Shown here: piece after piece, positions 33,370 to 41,454 of the stretch
How positions within the stretch are numbered: position 1 is the stretch's first letter
How the letters are laid out: every line of letters begins with the position of its first letter
NCBI GenBank assembly: GCA_036493735.1
Contig: DASXPH010000141.1
Span: forward strand, 186,001 to 250,000
DNA from: AG2 sp036493735
GTDB lineage: Bacteria; Gemmatimonadota; Gemmatimonadetes; Gemmatimonadales; Gemmatimonadaceae
Length of the DNA: 64,000 bases
Reading direction: 5' to 3'
The notes under the pieces: model-generated
Database searches by the model: none
Told to the model about the DNA's origin: nothing
What the model saw: the letters and a program-made list of their open reading frames with translations, nothing else
Translations under genes and position numbers: made by a program

Positions 33370-35967
33370 GTGCATCCTACATGGCTGGACTGGTCGATCG
33401 TCCTCCTCTCGATCGCGATCTCGTTCACACCGGCGATCTATCTCTTCCGGCGCGCGAGTCGCAGCACCACCGAATTCTTCACTTCCGGACGCGCCGCGCC
33501 CTGGTGGCTCGTCGGCGCGTCGATGGTCGCGACGACCTTCAGCACCGACACGCCGAATCTGGTGACGAACCTCATTCGCACCGGAGGCGTCGCGAACAAC
33601 TGGGCGTGGTGGGCATTTCTGCTCACCGGCATGGCGACCGTGTTCTTCTACGCGCGGCTCTGGCGGCGATCGCGCGTTCTCACCGATCTCGAGTTTTACG
33701 AGATCCGCTACTCCGGACGACCGGCGTCGTTCGTTCGCGGCTTTCGCGCGCTGTACCTCGGTCTCTTCTTCAACCTCATCATCATGGCGACGGTGAATCT
33801 TGCCGCCGTCAAGATCGCGAATGTCGTCCTCGGCTGGTCGATGGTGAAGACGCTGGCGATTGGCACTGTGCTCAACATCGCCTTTGCGGCGACCTCCGGC
33901 CTCTGGGGCGTGATGGTCACCGATACGATTCAGTTCGTCTTCGCGATGACCGCATCGATCGCCGCCGCGTACTTCGCGGTAAAGCAGCCCGCCGTTGGGG
34001 GCCTGGCGGGGCTCCTCCAGAAGATTCCAGAGCGGACACTGAACGTGCTTCCAGACTTCGGGGACTGGAAGCTCACGGTGTCGCTGCTCGTCATCCCGCT
34101 CACCGTGCAGTGGTGGTCCGTCTGGTATCCTGGCGCTGAGCCAGGCGGCGGCAGCTACATCGCGCAGCGGATGCTTGCCGCAAAGAGCGAACGGGATGCC
34201 CTGTCGGGCACGCTCTTCTTCAACGTGATGCATTACGCGCTGCGCCCGTGGCCGTGGATCATCGTCGCGCTCAGCTCGATCGTCGTCTTCCCGAATCTCT
34301 CCGACATCGCTTCCGCCTTCCCGTACGTCGATCGGCATCTCATCGGTCACGACATCGCGTATTCGGCGATGCTCAAGTTCCTGCCGACGGGATTTCTCGG
34401 GTTGATGATCGCGGGCATGCGCTCGGCGTACGAGTCGACGTTGTCCACCCACCTGAACTGGGGAACATCGTACATCGTTCATGACTTCTATCGGCGCTTC
34501 GTGCGCCCCGACGCGGCCGAGCGGCATTATGTCTTCGCCGGTCGGGTCGTTACCGGTTTACTCATGCTTGCCGCCGCCGGCGTGACTTTTGTCCTGACGA
34601 CGGCGCAGCAGAGCTTCAACTTGATAATGTCGATCGGTGCGGGGACGGGGCTCATCTATCTCCTGCGTTGGTTCTGGTGGCGGATCAATGCGTGGAGTGA
34701 GATCGCGGCGATGGCGAGCTCGTTCGTCGTATCGATTGCTTTCTTCATCGCCCAGAGGCTCGGCGTCGCCATCGACGCGACGACCGTATTGCTCGTGACC
34801 ATTGCTGCGACGACGGTGTGCTGGGTCGCGACGCTGTATCTCACGGAGCCGACTGATCCGGCCACGCTCGCCCGCTTCTACGCGCTCGTGCGTCCACCTG
34901 GACCGGGCTGGCGCCCAGTTCGGGAGCGCAGTGGGCTCCCGCCGTCTCCCGATTCCCTCGCACAATCCCTTCTCGGGTGGGTGCTCGGCTGCACCTTCGT
35001 CTACGCGGCCCTTTTCGGATCCGGAAGTCTCTTGTACCGACGCTGGGCTCCGGCGATCATCTGGATCGTGCTGTTTGTCGGCAGCGGCGCGGGCCTCGTT
35101 AGGTTGCTGGCGAAGCTGTGGTCCAGGGAGCGCTCGGATGCGGCCAGCGTGATGTCGCCTCCGACCAAAGCCGTGATTCTGGCCCGCGGGCTCGGGAAGC
35201 GCATGCGCGCCGCCGACGAGGACGCCGCGCTCAGTCGCGAACAGGCCGCCGTCGCCGACACGGGTCTCAAGGCGATGATCGCGATCGATCGCCCTTTCCT
35301 CGACTATGTCCTCTCGGCGCTCGCTGATGCCGGCTTCACTGAGGCATGCCTCGTCGTCGGGCCGGAGCACGGCGTCGTTCGGGATTACTACGAGCAGAAC
35401 GCGCCGAACCGAGTGCGTCTCCATTTTGCCATCCAGGAGAAACCACTGGGTACCGCCGATGCCGTTCTCGCGGCATCCGCGTTCATCGGCGACGACGCGT
35501 TCGTCGTCCTGAACTCCGACAACTACTACCCCGTGGAGGTGTTGCGAGAGCTGCGAACACAGAGCGAAGCCGCACTTCCCGCTTTCGAGCGCGAGACGCT
35601 CGTGCGGGAGAGCAACATCCGGGCTGAGCGCCTCACTCGTTATGCGCTGCTCGACGTCGGCCCCGATGGCTATGTGCGACGGATCGTCGAGAAACCCGAC
35701 GACGCAGCGGCGCGCTCCTTCGCGGCCGATGCGCCGGTGAGCATGAATGTCTGGCTGCTGCCGCCGTCGATCCTCGAGGCGTGCCGTCGCGTGCCGCCGT
35801 CGCCGCGCGGCGAGGTCGAGCTGCCGAACGCGGTACAGTGGGCCATCGAGCACCTCGGCCTGCGCGTGCGCGCGCTGCCCGTGCGCGCGGGCGTGCTCGA
35901 TCTCTCGCACCGCGGCGATATCCCTGTCGTCGCCGAGCGTCTCCGCGGGACGCCGGTTCGACTCTGA
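33370..35967 (+). CDS. Sodium/solute symporter fused to sugar nucleotidyltransferase
   Basis: 865 residues in one uninterrupted frame. Residues 1-590 are a sodium:solute symporter (SSS) with about 13-14 hydrophobic helices (TTEFFTSGRAAPWWLVGASMVATTFSTDTPN, TLSTHLNWGTSYIVHDFY). Residues 600-865 are a nucleotidyltransferase: VILARGLGKRMR (604-613), KAMIAIDRPFLDYVLSALADAGF, QEKPLGTADAVLAA, FVVLNSDNYYP, YALLDVGPDGYVRRIVEKP. An internal ATG at 35152 (residue 595) has no ribosome binding site, so a true fusion is likely. The enzyme half would sit on the cytoplasmic side, activating the incoming sugar after phosphorylation by the adjacent kinase. Substrate not known. Confidence 0.87.
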   Translation: MHPTWLDWSIVLLSIAISFTPAIYLFRRASRSTTEFFTSGRAAPWWLVGASMVATTFSTDTPNLVTNLIRTGGVANNWAWWAFLLTGMATVFFYARLWRRSRVLTDLEFYEIRYSGRPASFVRGFRALYLGLFFNLIIMATVNLAAVKIANVVLGWSMVKTLAIGTVLNIAFAATSGLWGVMVTDTIQFVFAMTASIAAAYFAVKQPAVGGLAGLLQKIPERTLNVLPDFGDWKLTVSLLVIPLTVQWWSVWYPGAEPGGGSYIAQRMLAAKSERDALSGTLFFNVMHYALRPWPWIIVALSSIVVFPNLSDIASAFPYVDRHLIGHDIAYSAMLKFLPTGFLGLMIAGMRSAYESTLSTHLNWGTSYIVHDFYRRFVRPDAAERHYVFAGRVVTGLLMLAAAGVTFVLTTAQQSFNLIMSIGAGTGLIYLLRWFWWRINAWSEIAAMASSFVVSIAFFIAQRLGVAIDATTVLLVTIAATTVCWVATLYLTEPTDPATLARFYALVRPPGPGWRPVRERSGLPPSPDSLAQSLLGWVLGCTFVYAALFGSGSLLYRRWAPAIIWIVLFVGSGAGLVRLLAKLWSRERSDAASVMSPPTKAVILARGLGKRMRAADEDAALSREQAAVADTGLKAMIAIDRPFLDYVLSALADAGFTEACLVVGPEHGVVRDYYEQNAPNRVRLHFAIQEKPLGTADAVLAASAFIGDDAFVVLNSDNYYPVEVLRELRTQSEAALPAFERETLVRESNIRAERLTRYALLDVGPDGYVRRIVEKPDDAAARSFAADAPVSMNVWLLPPSILEACRRVPPSPRGEVELPNAVQWAIEHLGLRVRALPVRAGVLDLSHRGDIPVVAERLRGTPVRL

Positions 35968-35977
35968 CCGTCGGCAC

Positions 35978-37231
35978 GTGACGTCGGAGTCGCTCTTCGC
36001 GCGCGCTCGCGGCGCGCTCGGCGCGTCAGGCGCGACCGCCCTGTGCTGGCGGGTGCCCGGCCGCATCGAGTTCCTTGGCAAGCACACCGATTACGCCGGT
36101 GGTCCCAGCCTCCTCTGCGCGATCGAACGCGGCTTCGCCATCGCGGCGGTGCCGAGAGCGGATACCCGCGTCACGATCATCGACGCGACCACGGGCGATC
36201 GCGCGGAGACAGAGCTCTCACCGCAGCTGGCCGTTAGGCGCCGCCATTGGGCGAATTACCCATTCACCGTCTGCCGGCGCGTCGCGCGAAATTTTCCCGG
36301 TCGTCTTCATGGGTTGGAGCTCGCGTTCGCGAGCGATCTGCCCTCGGCGTCAGGCCTGTCGAGCTCCAGCGCGCTGATCGTCGGAACGTTCCTCGCGCTG
36401 TCTCAGGTGAACGATCTCGGGGCGCGCGACGAGTATCGGAGCGCGATACACAATGACGGCGAGCTGGCGGGGTATCTCGGCGCGATCGAGAATGGCGGGA
36501 ACTTTGGGCCACTCGCGGGCGACCGCGGAGTGGGGACTCAGGGTGGGAGCGAGGACCACACGGCGATATTGTGCGCGCGTGTTGATGCACTCGTGCACTA
36601 CTCGTTCGCGCCGATCCGGTTCGAGCGAGCGCTGTCGCTACCTAACGACGCCGTATTTGTCGTTGCATCGAGCGGTGTGCGCGCGGCAAAGACGGGAAAC
36701 GCCCGAGCGCAATACAACCGCGCCTCGGCGCTCGCCGCGGAAGCGCTCGAGACATGGCGCGCCCGGACTGGCAGCGCCGCGGCGAGCCTCGCGGAGGCGT
36801 TGGAGAGTGCGGGGGGCATCGAGCAGCTGCGAGATGCGCTACGCGACCGAACCGAGCTTCTCGACCGCGTGGAGCAGTTCGCGGTGGAGTCACGGATAGT
36901 GCGCGCGGCTGGCGACGCACTTGCCCGCGGCGATCTGGAAGCCCTCGGGACGCTCGTCGACGAATCCCAGCGTGCCGCCGAGCAGCTGCTCGGCAATCAG
37001 CTTCCGGAGACCATCGCGCTGGCTCGGAGCGCGCGTGAGCTCGGCGCGATCGCCGCGTCGGCGTTCGGTGCCGGGTTCGGCGGCAGCGTGTATGCGCTCG
37101 TTCGATTGACCGAGGCGGAGGCGTTTCGGAACCGGTGGTCGGAGGACTATCGTCGCACGTTTCCAATGCGGGCGCGGAGCGCCAGATTCTTCGTGACGCG
37201 GGCTGGTGAGCGAGCGAGTCGTCGAGAGTAA
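35978..37231 (+). CDS. GHMP sugar kinase, galactokinase-like
   Basis: 417 residues from GTG at 35978, 10 bp after the previous stop; longer in-frame starts would overlap that gene. Motif 1 is PGRIEFLGKHTDYAGG (residues 27-42), the galactokinase signature with GKHTDY in place of GEHTDY. Motif 2 is LPSASGLSSSSAL (121-133) and motif 3 is GAGFGGSVYAL near residue 370. These make it a C1-kinase of galactose or a related sugar. With the nucleotidyltransferase half of the upstream gene, it forms a kinase plus activation pair as in bacterial NDP-sugar salvage. Exact sugar unknown. Confidence 0.85.
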   Translation: MTSESLFARARGALGASGATALCWRVPGRIEFLGKHTDYAGGPSLLCAIERGFAIAAVPRADTRVTIIDATTGDRAETELSPQLAVRRRHWANYPFTVCRRVARNFPGRLHGLELAFASDLPSASGLSSSSALIVGTFLALSQVNDLGARDEYRSAIHNDGELAGYLGAIENGGNFGPLAGDRGVGTQGGSEDHTAILCARVDALVHYSFAPIRFERALSLPNDAVFVVASSGVRAAKTGNARAQYNRASALAAEALETWRARTGSAAASLAEALESAGGIEQLRDALRDRTELLDRVEQFAVESRIVRAAGDALARGDLEALGTLVDESQRAAEQLLGNQLPETIALARSARELGAIAASAFGAGFGGSVYALVRLTEAEAFRNRWSEDYRRTFPMRARSARFFVTRAGERASRRE

Positions 37232-37237
37232 TTGCTC

Positions 37238-38191
37238 ATGGATCCAGCCGAAGTGTTTCTGTCCTACGAGGCCGTGGTCGATCGATTGGAGGATGCCGCC
37301 AGGCGGCTTGCCGGAGCGTCGGTCCTCCACCGCGAGGGACTCGTCATCCTGCGATTGGGAGCAGCGTCAACGTCGGGCGATAACGACAGGCGACCCGAAG
37401 TCTGGCTGCAGGGAGGGCTCCACGCCTGTGAATGGATTGGACCTGCCGTTGTCCTTCGGTTGATGGACGAGCTCGTTCGGAGCAGCGAGCTACGCGGTCG
37501 CGCCACATGGTATCTGCTGCCCGTCGTGGATGCGCACGGATACCAACGAAGCTGGGCGGGGGAGCGCTTTCTCAAGACGACGGAGAACGGAGAGAACGCG
37601 AATCTGAATTTCCCGTCTCGGTGGGGCGTGGCGCCGCCGCTCTTGCGTCGATTGCTTGGGAGAAGGCTTCGACGGTGGATGGGCCCGCACCCAGGCAGCG
37701 CTGCGTGCGTGAAGAGCCTGATTACTGAACTGAAAAGTCTCAACAACCTTCAGCTCTTCCTTGACTTTCACGGCTTCGGGCGCTTGTGGCTTTATCCGTG
37801 GTGCTACTCGACGGTCCCGAGCCCGCATCGCACTGAACACAAAGCGGCCAGCGAGACCGCCGTTCGAGCCGCCAACAGGGTCGCAGGCGGCTCCGGATAT
37901 CGAGCCCAAGCCGCCGCGCGTACCGAGGTGCCGATGGGCGGGAGCTGTATCGACTTTGTGTATGACGAGATCGGTTGCATCCACAGCTACGCGATCGAGC
38001 TGCCGCCGTCGCTGCCATCGGGAGGCGTGCTAGGGGCAACGCTGCTGGGAACTCTCAGAGGAGATCCAAAGCGATGGTGGAGGGAGGGAATGGATCCCGA
38101 CCCTCAGGTCGGGAGCCAGGCCGGTGACGAGATGGCGGCAGCGCTGTCGGCGCTGATGACTCACCTGTTCGGAAAGGCGACAACTGCATAA
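37238..38191 (+). CDS. M14 zinc carboxypeptidase-like protein
   Basis: 317 residues from the ATG at 37238. The M14 zinc ligands H62 and E65 (LHACEW) and H178 (DFHGFG) and the catalytic E254 (YAIELPP) are all present, as is the ANLNFPSRWG element corresponding to the conserved DLNRNFP. The typical substrate-carboxylate Arg is not obvious at the NRN position, so specificity may differ from classical carboxypeptidases. No signal peptide, so likely cytoplasmic. It starts 6 bp after the kinase gene and closes the sugar operon, which suggests a glycopeptide or glycoconjugate as the substrate, but this is inference. Confidence 0.78.
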   Translation: MDPAEVFLSYEAVVDRLEDAARRLAGASVLHREGLVILRLGAASTSGDNDRRPEVWLQGGLHACEWIGPAVVLRLMDELVRSSELRGRATWYLLPVVDAHGYQRSWAGERFLKTTENGENANLNFPSRWGVAPPLLRRLLGRRLRRWMGPHPGSAACVKSLITELKSLNNLQLFLDFHGFGRLWLYPWCYSTVPSPHRTEHKAASETAVRAANRVAGGSGYRAQAAARTEVPMGGSCIDFVYDEIGCIHSYAIELPPSLPSGGVLGATLLGTLRGDPKRWWREGMDPDPQVGSQAGDEMAAALSALMTHLFGKATTA

Positions 38192-38199
38192 GAGCGGGG

Positions 38200-38430
38200 A
38201 AGTCCCTAACGGCGCGAAGTCCCTAACGGCGCGAAGTCCCTAACGACGCGAAATCCCTAACGGCGCGAAGTCCCGAAGAGCGCGACGTCCCAAACCGCGC
38301 GACGTCCCGAAGTGCGTCGTTCGGAACTCCGCGCCGTTTGGGGCGTCGCGCCCTATGGGACCTCGCGCCGTTTGGGACCTTGCGCCGTTCGGGACTTCGC
38401 GCCGTTAGGCATCTCGCGCGGTTTGGCCTT
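38200..38430. repeat. Mirror-image array of 17-bp units (array 1)
   Basis: Seven forward 17-bp units start at 38200 (AAGTCCCTAACGGCGCG, twice, then variants down to ACGTCCCGAAGTGCGTC at 38302-38318). They are followed with no gap by six complete inverted units (from GTTCGGAACTCCGCGCC at 38319 to GTTAGGCATCTCGCGCG ending 38420) and a partial one. The 17-bp phase is exact throughout. It fills the space between the convergent carboxypeptidase and ilvE genes. A transcript could form one hairpin of over 100 bp. Array 2 at 52411 has the same design. Confidence 0.9.
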
Positions 38431-39369
38431 CTACACCGTCTGCATCTGCGTGGTGTACGCGAGCCAGGCGTGGTACTGCGGCAGGCGGCCATGGACGGCG
38501 TCGAAGTACGACTGCTGAATGCGAAGCGTAATCGGTCCCGGCTTGCCAGCTCCCACCGGACGGCCGTCCACTTCGGTGATCGGCGTGACCTCGATCGCCG
38601 TCCCGGTGAAGAATGCCTCATCGGCGCCGGCGACGTCGTCGAGCGTGAGTGAGCGGACGTCGACAGGGAGGCCGAGGTCGGATGCGATCTTGAGGACGCT
38701 GTCGCGTGTGATGCCGAGGACGATGGAGGCATCGGCGTCGTTGGTGATGACGCGCCCGTCCTTCACGAGAAAGAGGTTGGCGCCGGATCCTTCGGCAAAC
38801 TCGCCCCTGTAGTTTAGCAAAAGCGCATCATCGAAGCCACGCCGGTTCGCGTCCTGTACAGCACGCACCGAGTTGGTGTAGTGGCCGCATGCTTTGACGG
38901 AGGGCGGGAGTGACGCGGCGTCGATGCGGCGCACGCTCGAGACGGTGACGCGGAGACCGCGCTCCGGGCCGCCCTGGGTGTACGGCCTGCCGGGGACGGC
39001 GATGATGGCGACGGAAACTGGGCACCCCTTCGGCAAGACGTTGAAGCTGTGCGAGTCGAAGAACGCGAGTGGGCGGAGGTACGCGTTGTCGAGCGAATTC
39101 GCTCGGATGACGTCGAGGGAGGCGGCGCAGAGCTGATCGAAGGAGTAACTCCACTCGATGTCGTAGTACGACGCCGACGCGGCGAATCGACGCATGTGCG
39201 CATCGAGGCGGAAGATCGCCGGGCCAGCGTCGGTGTCGTAGCAGCGCATTCCCTCGAAGACGCCCGAGCCATATTGCAGCGCGTGCGCACTCACATGAAT
39301 GCGGGCGTCGTCCCAGCGTGTCAGTTCACCGTTGAACCAGATGAGGTCGGACTTGGTAAAGGGAGGCAT
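38431..39369 (-). CDS. ilvE: Branched-chain amino acid aminotransferase
   Basis: 312 residues, PLP-dependent fold type IV. It transfers amino groups between glutamate and branched-chain keto acids. K159 (PSVKACGHY) is the expected PLP lysine; YGSGVFEGMR, EGSGANLFLVKDG and GITRDSVLKIASDLGL match the family, as do length and order. It has no biosynthetic neighbours and its 3' end touches the 17-bp repeat array. A long hairpin lies upstream between it and the divergent MBL gene. Confidence 0.92.
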   Translation of the reverse strand: MPPFTKSDLIWFNGELTRWDDARIHVSAHALQYGSGVFEGMRCYDTDAGPAIFRLDAHMRRFAASASYYDIEWSYSFDQLCAASLDVIRANSLDNAYLRPLAFFDSHSFNVLPKGCPVSVAIIAVPGRPYTQGGPERGLRVTVSSVRRIDAASLPPSVKACGHYTNSVRAVQDANRRGFDDALLLNYRGEFAEGSGANLFLVKDGRVITNDADASIVLGITRDSVLKIASDLGLPVDVRSLTLDDVAGADEAFFTGTAIEVTPITEVDGRPVGAGKPGPITLRIQQSYFDAVHGRLPQYHAWLAYTTQMQTV

Positions 39370-39448
39370 GAGCGGGCTCGGGGCGGTGTGGGTTTGTGTG
39401 ATGAAGGTGCATCTTCCACTAGGATCGCGCCACGAGTGGAGTGTAACC

Positions 39449-39511
39449 GAGATGTTGATAGCAGGCGATTGCCGGCCTGAAAGGCCGGCCCTCGCCTGCT
39501 ATCAACATCTC
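39449..39511. repeat. Near-perfect 63-nt hairpin (REP-like palindrome)
   Basis: Arms GAGATGTTGATAGCAGGCGA (39449-39468) and its exact complement (39492-39511) enclose GCCGGCCT-GAA-AGGCCGGC (39471-39489), with only a 2x2 mismatch between the two stems. It lies between the divergent ilvE and MBL genes. The GGCCGGC-loop core with GCAGGCGA flanks resembles palindromic repeats I recall from other soil bacteria. It may be a REP-like element. Confidence 0.88.
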
Positions 39512-39553
39512 ACATACAGGCCACCAGAGCACGACCGCTACTTCTTTCCGACC

Positions 39554-40663
39554 ATGAATTCACATCGCGCTCCCACGAACGGCCTCCGCCGCGAGCGAAT
39601 GCGGGCGTCTCCGCGCTTCGACGGCCGGGTGTTTCGCAATACCTTTCCGGTTTCGACAGGGCTCAAGGCTGGAGTCGAGCGTCCGACGATGCGCGAGTTT
39701 CTCTGTCCCGATGACGAGCGCGTGCCATCGACGCCGCTGCCGCTCGTCGACCCAGTCGCGTTCTGGTCCAGACCTCCAGCGTCGGGCCTTCGCGTCACCT
39801 GGCTCGGACATTCGACTTTGCTCATCGAGATCGATGGGGTACGCGTTCTCACCGATCCGGTCTGGAGTGACCGAGCCTCACCGCTCCCCTTTGCTGGCCC
39901 GAAGCGATTTCATCCTCCTCCGGCGGCGCTCGCGGCGCTGCCACCGCTCGACGCGGTGATCTTGTCGCACGACCACTACGACCATCTCGATAGCACGACT
40001 ATCCGCCAGTTGGCCAGAACGCGCGGCACCACGCCGTTCATCACGTCGCTCGGTGTCGGCGAGCGGCTCGAACGCTGGGGTATCTCCTCGAAGCGCATAA
40101 CCGAACTGGATTGGTGGGAGACGACGGAGATAAAGGGCCTAACGATTACCGCCGCGCCGGCGCAGCATTTCTCCGGGCGAGGGATACGTGACCGCAACAC
40201 GACGCTCTGGTCGTCGTTCCACCTGGGCGGCGCGCAACACTCCTTCTTCTTCGGCGCGGATACCGGCCTCACGCCGGAATACTCTGACATCGCGCGGCGA
40301 CTCGGCCCATTCGACATGGTCGCGCTGGAGATCGGCGCGTATCACCCCTCGTGGGGCGACATCCACATGGGTCCCGTCAACGCACTGAAGGCGTATGAGC
40401 TGCTGGGAAGTGGGACTTTTCTGCCGATTCACTGGGGGACGTTCAATCTCGCGATTCACCCCTGGAGTGAGCCGGCGGAGACCCTGTATCGACTCGGGAC
40501 CGCTGTGCCATTGATCATGCCGCGGCTCGGCGCGCCCACCGAACCGAGCCAGTCGAATGGCGTGGATCCCTGGTGGCGCACCGTTGCGAGTGCTGCTCCG
40601 GAGCCGCTCGCCGAGTCGGACGCTCCGGAGAATATGGTGCCGGTGGAGCGCATGATGGACTGA
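39554..40663 (+). CDS. MBL-fold metallohydrolase (UlaG/NAPE-PLD type)
   Basis: 369 residues. The metallo-beta-lactamase motif is ILSHDHYDHLD, with further ligands in AAPAQHFSGRG, FFGADTG and IHWGTF. WLGHSTLLIEIDG near residue 100 is typical of the NAPE-PLD/UlaG-type phosphodiesterase branch (reaction likely phosphodiester or lactone hydrolysis, substrate unknown). The first in-frame ATG with a credible start is at 39554; the frame is open further upstream through the hairpin but without conservation. A later ATG at residue 16 is possible. It is divergent from ilvE. Confidence 0.85.
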   Translation: MNSHRAPTNGLRRERMRASPRFDGRVFRNTFPVSTGLKAGVERPTMREFLCPDDERVPSTPLPLVDPVAFWSRPPASGLRVTWLGHSTLLIEIDGVRVLTDPVWSDRASPLPFAGPKRFHPPPAALAALPPLDAVILSHDHYDHLDSTTIRQLARTRGTTPFITSLGVGERLERWGISSKRITELDWWETTEIKGLTITAAPAQHFSGRGIRDRNTTLWSSFHLGGAQHSFFFGADTGLTPEYSDIARRLGPFDMVALEIGAYHPSWGDIHMGPVNALKAYELLGSGTFLPIHWGTFNLAIHPWSEPAETLYRLGTAVPLIMPRLGAPTEPSQSNGVDPWWRTVASAAPEPLAESDAPENMVPVERMMD

Positions 40664-40739
40664 GAGAACTCTGCGCCCTTCGCCACTCTCGCGGCGAGAC
40701 GGTAGCGAGTATGAAGCACCGACCATACAATCGAGAGCC

Positions 40740-41417
40740 ATGACCAAACGTCGATACGGGGATGAGGAAGCACGCGAGATATTCAGTCTCGCGACGACTG
40801 GCGAGACGCGCGATCGGTCGCTGCCTGCCGATTCCGGAGGCATGACACTCGATGAGCTCCAGCGCATCGGTCAGGAGGCGGGCATCGAACCAGCGCGAGT
40901 CGCGGAGGCCGCGGCGACACTCGACGCCCGCGGGAGGGCGGCGCCCCTGCGGCGATCCTTCGGGCTGCCGGTCGGGGTGTCACGGGTGGTCGATCTACCG
41001 CGAGCCCCAACGGATCGGGAGTGGGAGCAACTGATTTCTGAATTCAGGACCACCTTTGAGACGCAGGGCCAGGCGACGACGTCCGGCGGGATGCGCCAAT
41101 GGTCACAGGGCAACCTCCATATCTCCGTCGAGCCTAACGAGCGTGGTGAACAGCTCCGCCTGAGTACACTCAAGGAGGACGGCATCGCCCTCAACGGACT
41201 CGGGAGCGTGCTGGCCGGAATGTCGGCGCTCTTCGGTGCCGTGGTCGCTGCCGCTGGCAAGCCGGAGAAGGCGTTAGTGATCCTCGCCATGTTCGGCGGC
41301 ATGTCGCTGTTCGCATTCGGTGCCAACCTCGTTCGCTTGCCCCGGTGGGCTCGCCTGCGCGAGCGACAGATGGAAGCGATTGCCGAACACGCGGTGAAGC
41401 TGCTCTCGAAACCGTAG
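40740..41417 (+). CDS. Conserved hypothetical protein with two C-terminal membrane helices
   Basis: 225 residues. The N-terminal 60 residues (RYGDEEAREIFSLA, MTLDELQRIGQEAGIEPARVAEAAATLD) are helical and resemble short regulatory or SHOCT-like segments seen at the start of other hypothetical proteins. A beta-rich middle follows (about 75-145). Two hydrophobic helices lie at about residues 150-170 and 178-197, then a basic amphipathic end. No catalytic motif. It starts 76 bp after the MBL gene and precedes the EEP-family gene by 37 bp, so may be in that operon. Confidence 0.6.
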   Translation: MTKRRYGDEEAREIFSLATTGETRDRSLPADSGGMTLDELQRIGQEAGIEPARVAEAAATLDARGRAAPLRRSFGLPVGVSRVVDLPRAPTDREWEQLISEFRTTFETQGQATTSGGMRQWSQGNLHISVEPNERGEQLRLSTLKEDGIALNGLGSVLAGMSALFGAVVAAAGKPEKALVILAMFGGMSLFAFGANLVRLPRWARLRERQMEAIAEHAVKLLSKP

Positions 41418-41454
41418 GACAATTCCACAACCGTCGTCCACCGGCAACAGCAGC

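Noticed and set aside
33283..36087. Long reverse open frames under the symporter fusion and kinase
   Set aside because: Low-complexity charged translation without motifs; opposite strand is clearly coding.
38200..38430. CRISPR array
   Set aside because: The 17-bp units touch each other with no spacers and turn into inverted orientation half way; there are no cas genes.
39299..39553. Upstream extension of the MBL gene through the hairpin
   Set aside because: The extension is hairpin-encoded and lacks conserved residues; the ATG at 39554 fits the family better.
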